DNA from: Verrucomicrobiales bacterium
GTDB lineage: Bacteria; Verrucomicrobiota; Verrucomicrobiia; Verrucomicrobiales; DEV007
Reading direction: 5' to 3'
Length of the DNA: 9,160 bases
Assembly (NCBI GenBank): GCA_007123695.1
Contig: SLGN01000196.1
Span: forward strand, 1 to 9,160
Made by a program: the position numbers and the translations under genes. Of the stretch, positions 6,343 to 9,160 are shown piece by piece. Below the pieces are notes generated by a model. It did not search any database, had not been told where the DNA came from, and saw only the letters and a list, made by a program, of their open reading frames with translations. Within the stretch, counting starts at the first letter, position 1. Each line of letters starts with the position of its first letter.

Positions 6343-6450
6343 GCGCCCCTTCAGGGCGCCTTGCCGTTCCAGATGAGGGTCCCGGGGGTTCCCCTCGCGT
6401 CGCTCGGTCCACCCCCGGGCTATCTTCTCGCGTCCCTTTGGGACGCTTTT
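6343..6450 (+). repeat. Three-hairpin element, copy 2
   Basis: Hairpin A is GCGCCC (6343-6348) with GGGCGC (6354-6359), loop CTTCA. Hairpin B is CCCGGGGGT (6381-6389) with ACCCCCGGG (6411-6419), loop 21 nt, followed by CTA one base on. Hairpin C is GCGTCCC (6430-6436) with GGGACGC (6440-6446), loop TTT, followed by TTTT. The gaps are 21 and 10 nt, against 21 and 11 in copy 1. It is in the same orientation as copy 1, about 415 bp away. Confidence 0.7.
6430..6450 (+). terminator. Terminator-like hairpin C of copy 2
   Basis: A perfect 7-bp stem with a TTT loop is followed at once by TTTT, the shape of a short intrinsic terminator on the plus strand. No gene ends upstream on that strand, so if it terminates anything it would be a transcript of the element itself. 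The T-run is short. Hairpin C of copy 1 lacks it. Confidence 0.35.
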
Positions 6451-6476
6451 GCTGCGGTTGACTCGCACCCCGCACT

Positions 6477-6488
6477 CCACTCCACCAA
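6477..6488. repeat. 12-bp direct repeat, left copy
   Basis: CCACTCCACCAA here recurs exactly at 6776-6787. The two copies bracket the inverted arrays and their spacer. It may be a target-site-like duplication or chance in C-rich sequence. Confidence 0.5.
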
Positions 6489-6518
6489 CCGAGCCCCCAC
6501 TGCCGTTCAATCAACGCA

Positions 6519-6554
6519 ATCGAGATCGGGATCGAAATCGAAATCGGGATCGAA
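6519..6554. repeat. Degenerate six-base array, inverted relative to the main array
   Basis: Six units of six bases, ATCG followed by AG, GG or AA, run without interruption (atcgag, atcggg, atcgaa, atcgaa, atcggg, atcgaa). The reverse complement matches the unit of the array at 6673-6765; 6537-6554 is an exact 18-base inverted match. The two arrays face each other across 118 bp and could form a long stem or allow inversion. Confidence 0.8.
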
Positions 6555-6672
6555 CCATTGCGTAGACGGAAATCCCAGACGCCCCGCTGTCTCCATGGAT
6601 CGGTCGGGCAACACCGCCGGAATCGATGGCGGCGGAGCAACCGGACACCGCCACGCGATGGAACCGGCTCAT

Positions 6673-6765
6673 CGATCCCGATTTCGATCCCTATTTCGAT
6701 CCCGATTTCGATCCCGATTTCGATCCCGATTTCGATCCCGATTTCGATCCCGATTTCGATCCCGA
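6673..6765. repeat. 12-bp tandem array, seven full copies plus a partial
   Basis: The unit CGATCCCGATTT starts at 6673 and repeats every 12 bases through 6756. There is one base difference in the second copy (T for G at 6692), and the partial eighth copy is CGATCCCGA. Each unit is itself two related six-base halves (CGATCC, CGATTT). Because 12 is a multiple of three and the unit has no stop, all frames are open. They read as alternating DPDF, ISIP or SRFR on the plus strand and GIEI or RDRN on the minus strand, which explains several false frames here. Confidence 0.95.
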
Positions 6766-6775
6766 CTGGTCGGGA

Positions 6776-6787
6776 CCACTCCACCAA
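6776..6787. repeat. 12-bp direct repeat, right copy
   Basis: This is an exact second copy of CCACTCCACCAA (6477-6488), 10 bases past the end of the 12-bp array. The segment between the copies is 287 bp. Confidence 0.5.
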
Positions 6788-6868
6788 TCCACCCCCCCTT
6801 TGAATCCTGCTTGTGATCGGCGGGCTTCCGTGTAGCAGTATGGCCCCGTTTCACCTGCCTACCGATCT

Positions 6869-8098
6869 ATGAGAGTCAAAGCCTTTCCCGCCCTTGTTCC
6901 CGCGCCCGGTCTCGCCGCCGAGCTTGCCTCGGTGCCCTACGACGTCGTCAGCACGGCGGAGGCGCGGGCGCTGGCCGAAGGCAAGCCGCACAGCTTTCTC
7001 CGCGTCGAGCGGGCCGAGCTGGAGCTGGCTGCCGACGCCGATCCCTACGGTGAGGCCGTCTACGCCCACGCCAAGGCCAATTTCGAGAAGATGCAGCGCG
7101 AGGGGACCTTCGTGCGCGAGCCCGAGCCCTGCGTCTACCTCTACCGCCAGGTGATGGACGGGCGCGCCCAGACCGGCGTGGCCCTCGCCTGCCATGTCGA
7201 GGACTACGAGAACGATCTGATCCGCAAGCACGAGAAGACCCGCAAGGTCAAGGAGGACGACCGCACCCGCCTGACCGACGTGCTCAGCGCGAACACCGGG
7301 CCCGTCTTCCTGACCTACAAGGATGCCGCCGCCGTCGACGCCTTCGTCGACGACTGGACCGGACGCCGCGCCCCCGACATCGACTTCGTCGACGACGTCG
7401 GCGTCGCGCACACCGTCTGGCGGGTCGCCGAGGGCGATGCGGCGCCGCTGCTCGCCGCTCTCGGCGAGGTGCCGCTCTCCTACGTCGCCGACGGCCACCA
7501 CCGCAGCGCCAGCGCCGCCCGCGTCGGCCGCGAGCGGCGCGAGGCGAATCCGGCACACGACGGATCGGAAGACTACAACTGGTTCCTCGCGGTGATGTTC
7601 CCCGCGAGCCAGCTCGCGATCCTGCCCTACAACCGCGTCGTCAAGGACCTCAACGGCCTGTCCGCCGACGGTTTCCTCAAGCGGCTCTCGGAGGAGTTCC
7701 GGCTCGACTCCAACGGCGCCAAGGTTCCGGACGGTCCCGAATCGGTCTGCCTCTACCTCGACGGCCGCTGGCACACCCTCGCTTGGGACGGGGTGGACTC
7801 GGCCAATCCGGTCGACCGCCTCGACGTGAGCGTGCTCCAGGACCGCGTGCTCGCCCCCCTGCTCGGCATCGGCGATCCGCGCACCGACGAGCGGATCGAC
7901 TTCGTCGGCGGCATCCGGGGCACCGGCGAGCTGGAGCGCCGCGTCGACGGGGGCGGTTGGGCGGTGGCCTTTTCCATGTTCCCCACGACGGTGCAGCAGC
8001 TCATCGACATCGCCGACGCGGGCGAGATCATGCCGCCGAAGTCGACGTGGTTCGAGCCGAAGCTGCGGTCGGGCCTCTTCGTCCACACCATCGACTGA
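6869..8098 (+). CDS. DUF1015 family protein
   Basis: This gene encodes 409 residues, normal for the DUF1015 family. Conserved blocks are VPYDV near the start (22-26), the charged HEKTRKVKEDDR (121-132) followed by NTGPVFLTY, the ParB/SerK-like ADGHHRSASA (207-216), ILPYNRVVKDL (251-261), and the C-terminal MPPKSTWFEPKLRSGL (388-403). There is no signal peptide, so it is cytoplasmic. The function is not established. DUF1015 genes often sit beside serA and serC, and the DGHHR motif is shared in style with the archaeal free-serine kinase SerK, so a role in serine or phosphoserine metabolism is a reasonable guess, not shown here. The ATG at 6869 gives the expected N-terminus; no Shine-Dalgarno is visible. 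It is followed after only 10 bases by the stop codon of the opposite-strand propeller gene, and pdxA lies beyond the repeat island on the other side. Confidence 0.92.
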   Translation: MRVKAFPALVPAPGLAAELASVPYDVVSTAEARALAEGKPHSFLRVERAELELAADADPYGEAVYAHAKANFEKMQREGTFVREPEPCVYLYRQVMDGRAQTGVALACHVEDYENDLIRKHEKTRKVKEDDRTRLTDVLSANTGPVFLTYKDAAAVDAFVDDWTGRRAPDIDFVDDVGVAHTVWRVAEGDAAPLLAALGEVPLSYVADGHHRSASAARVGRERREANPAHDGSEDYNWFLAVMFPASQLAILPYNRVVKDLNGLSADGFLKRLSEEFRLDSNGAKVPDGPESVCLYLDGRWHTLAWDGVDSANPVDRLDVSVLQDRVLAPLLGIGDPRTDERIDFVGGIRGTGELERRVDGGGWAVAFSMFPTTVQQLIDIADAGEIMPPKSTWFEPKLRSGLFVHTID

Positions 8099-8108
8099 TT
8101 CGACGGCG

Positions 8109-9160
8109 TCACGGCCCGGCGATCCGCAGCTCGGCGAGGTAGATGGCGGTGATGGGCCGCCCCTCGGCGTCCTGTTCGTGCGAGGAATACCAGGATACGA
8201 GCCCGCGTCCGTCGTCCAGCTCGACGAAGCCGGGGTAGGAGTTGTCGCCGCCGCTGGGGAGTTCGGCGAAGGGCGCGAGCCCATCGCCGTCGAGCCAGTA
8301 GAGGGTGGTGCGCGGCCCCTCGGGCGTGGTGCGGCGTCCGCCGACGAGAAGGCGGCCGCCCCAGCGCGCCAGGAGCGGCCCGCCGATGTATTCGGGGAGC
8401 GGGCCCGTGGTCTTTTCCCGCCACGGCGGAGCTGCGCGGATCAGGTCGGATCCCTCGGCATCGCGCCGGGCCACGGCGACGAGGGCGCCGTCGTCTTCGA
8501 AGAGAAAGGCGGTCTCGTTGCCCTTGGTCTCCTGGAAGAGGGAGTGGAAGCGGAAGACGAGCCCGTCCTCGCTCTCGAGCATGGCCGACTGGACCCGCCG
8601 CGAAGAGCCCGAGCCGCTTTCCTTTTCGGTGAAGTCCTCCTTGCGGCGGCCGCAGAGATAGACCCGGTCTCCATGGGCGGCGGCCCGCCAGATGTAGTGG
8701 CCGTAGGTGCCCTCGAGGGCGACGGGATCGCTCCACGCGGCCCCGTCGCCGGAGTGCACGGCGTAGCCGAGGTGCTGGTTGAGGTTGTATTGGTCGCGGG
8801 GCAGCTCGCCCTCGCCCGACCACCAGGTGCCGGTGTAGACGAAGAGGCGGTCGCCGAACACGAGAAAGTGCGGGTCGCGGGTGTCGCGCTGCGGCACGGA
8901 AAAGCGATGGACCTCGGTCCATTCCGAGGCGTCTTCGCTGCGCAGGATCCGGATCGAGGAGCTGGAGAAAACCATGTGCCCGTCGGGACAACTGCGGAAG
9001 GCCAGCCAGAAGGCGCCGCGCCAGCGCACCAGGTCGGTGAAGGCGTTGTGCTCGCCGTTGTCGTAGGCGCGGCGGACCTTTTCGACGACGACCCGGGGCA
9101 ACGGGGAGTCCTGCGCCGCGAGCGGGGCGGACCACGCGGGCAGAAGCGCGCAGGCGGCGA
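8109..9160 (-). CDS. Exported sialidase/BNR-like beta-propeller protein (5' end cut by window edge)
   Basis: 349 residues are visible. The frame stays open to the right edge, where it reads CALLPAWSAPLAAQDS, the end of a signal peptide, so only the start of the leader is missing and the product is exported. Three Asp-box-like motifs SxD[GA]xx[WF] appear as SEDASEW, SGDGAAW and SEDGLVF (about residues 74-80, 136-142 and 196-202 of the visible part). Conserved-looking patches are QRDTRDPHF, LEGTYGHYIWRA and GDNSYPGFVEL. This pattern suggests a sialidase-superfamily or glycosidase-like propeller of the kind often annotated exo-alpha-sialidase in Verrucomicrobia and Planctomycetes. I cannot confirm the sialidase arginine triad, so hydrolase activity and substrate are open. 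A TTG at 9101 is in frame but lies after the signal peptide and is not the true start. Confidence 0.82.
   Translation of the reverse strand, partial: AACALLPAWSAPLAAQDSPLPRVVVEKVRRAYDNGEHNAFTDLVRWRGAFWLAFRSCPDGHMVFSSSSIRILRSEDASEWTEVHRFSVPQRDTRDPHFLVFGDRLFVYTGTWWSGEGELPRDQYNLNQHLGYAVHSGDGAAWSDPVALEGTYGHYIWRAAAHGDRVYLCGRRKEDFTEKESGSGSSRRVQSAMLESEDGLVFRFHSLFQETKGNETAFLFEDDGALVAVARRDAEGSDLIRAAPPWREKTTGPLPEYIGGPLLARWGGRLLVGGRRTTPEGPRTTLYWLDGDGLAPFAELPSGGDNSYPGFVELDDGRGLVSWYSSHEQDAEGRPITAIYLAELRIAGP

Larger units (their letters stand above)
5727..6868. other. Repeat island of about 1.1 kb with no convincing gene
   Basis: This stretch separates pdxA from the divergent DUF1015 gene. Open frames exist but read arginine/serine/proline-rich, run through hairpins and arrays, and match no domain I know. 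It contains two three-hairpin elements, two mutually inverted arrays and a flanking direct repeat, listed separately. Promoters for both neighbours must lie at its ends; none is obvious. In 5727-5927 and 6028-6342 I see nothing I can name. Confidence 0.6.

Noticed and set aside
6673..6765. CRISPR array
   Set aside because: The units are 12 bp and contiguous with no unique spacers, and no cas gene is present.
6035..6787. 250-codon minus-strand open frame with a GIEI repeat
   Set aside because: It is an artefact of the stop-free 12-bp array and continues through hairpin repeats; no domain and no credible start context.
8099..8108. Terminator between the DUF1015 gene and the propeller gene
   Set aside because: Only 10 bases separate the convergent stop codons and no stem with a T-run is visible there.
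6851..8284. 477-codon minus-strand open frame opposite the DUF1015 gene
   Set aside because: The plus strand has all the conserved blocks of DUF1015; the minus frame has none and is an antisense shadow.

Overview
The window is GC-rich (about two thirds by eye), has dense bacterial coding on both strands, and holds an unusual non-coding repeat island. A two-domain CbiX next to a DR2241-type Fe-S protein, exported beta-propeller proteins (VCBS/FG-GAP and sialidase-like), a DUF1015 gene and period-12 'gatcccgatttc' arrays together suggest a Verrucomicrobiota bacterium, possibly Opitutae-like. This is inferred from gene content and style; there is no marker gene to confirm it.

Left part (1-3940, all minus strand, reading right to left): a two-half CbiX sirohydrochlorin chelatase overlaps by 4 nt (ATGA) a DR2241-like 4Fe-4S protein. 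Then come about 390 bases without an assigned gene, an exported seven-repeat VCBS beta-propeller protein, and a biotin-protein ligase (birA) whose last residues run off the left edge. The Fe-S gene ends at a TAG that looks like a one-base change from CAG, and the same frame stays open for 64 more codons.

Middle (3941-5726): an AT-rich divergent spacer separates cbiX from a plus-strand gene for a small exported protein with a PepSY-like C-terminal half. That gene converges, across a strong hairpin, on pdxA (4-hydroxythreonine-4-phosphate dehydrogenase, vitamin B6 pathway).

Repeat island (5727-6868): about 1.1 kb with no convincing gene. It holds two copies of a three-hairpin element with nearly identical spacing but different stem sequences; the second ends in a terminator-like hairpin plus T-run. 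It also holds a 12-bp tandem array with seven full copies, preceded in inverted orientation by a shorter degenerate array, and a 12-bp direct repeat bracketing both arrays.

Right part (6869-9160): a complete DUF1015 gene (plus strand) converges, with only 10 bases between the stop codons, on a minus-strand exported sialidase/BNR-like beta-propeller protein whose N-terminus lies beyond the right edge.

Functionally, cbiX and its Fe-S partner form a plausible tetrapyrrole metal-insertion unit. BirA, PdxA and (speculatively) DUF1015 are cofactor or amino-acid housekeeping functions, and the exported propellers point to envelope or glycan-related roles. The most unusual content is the structured repeat island.
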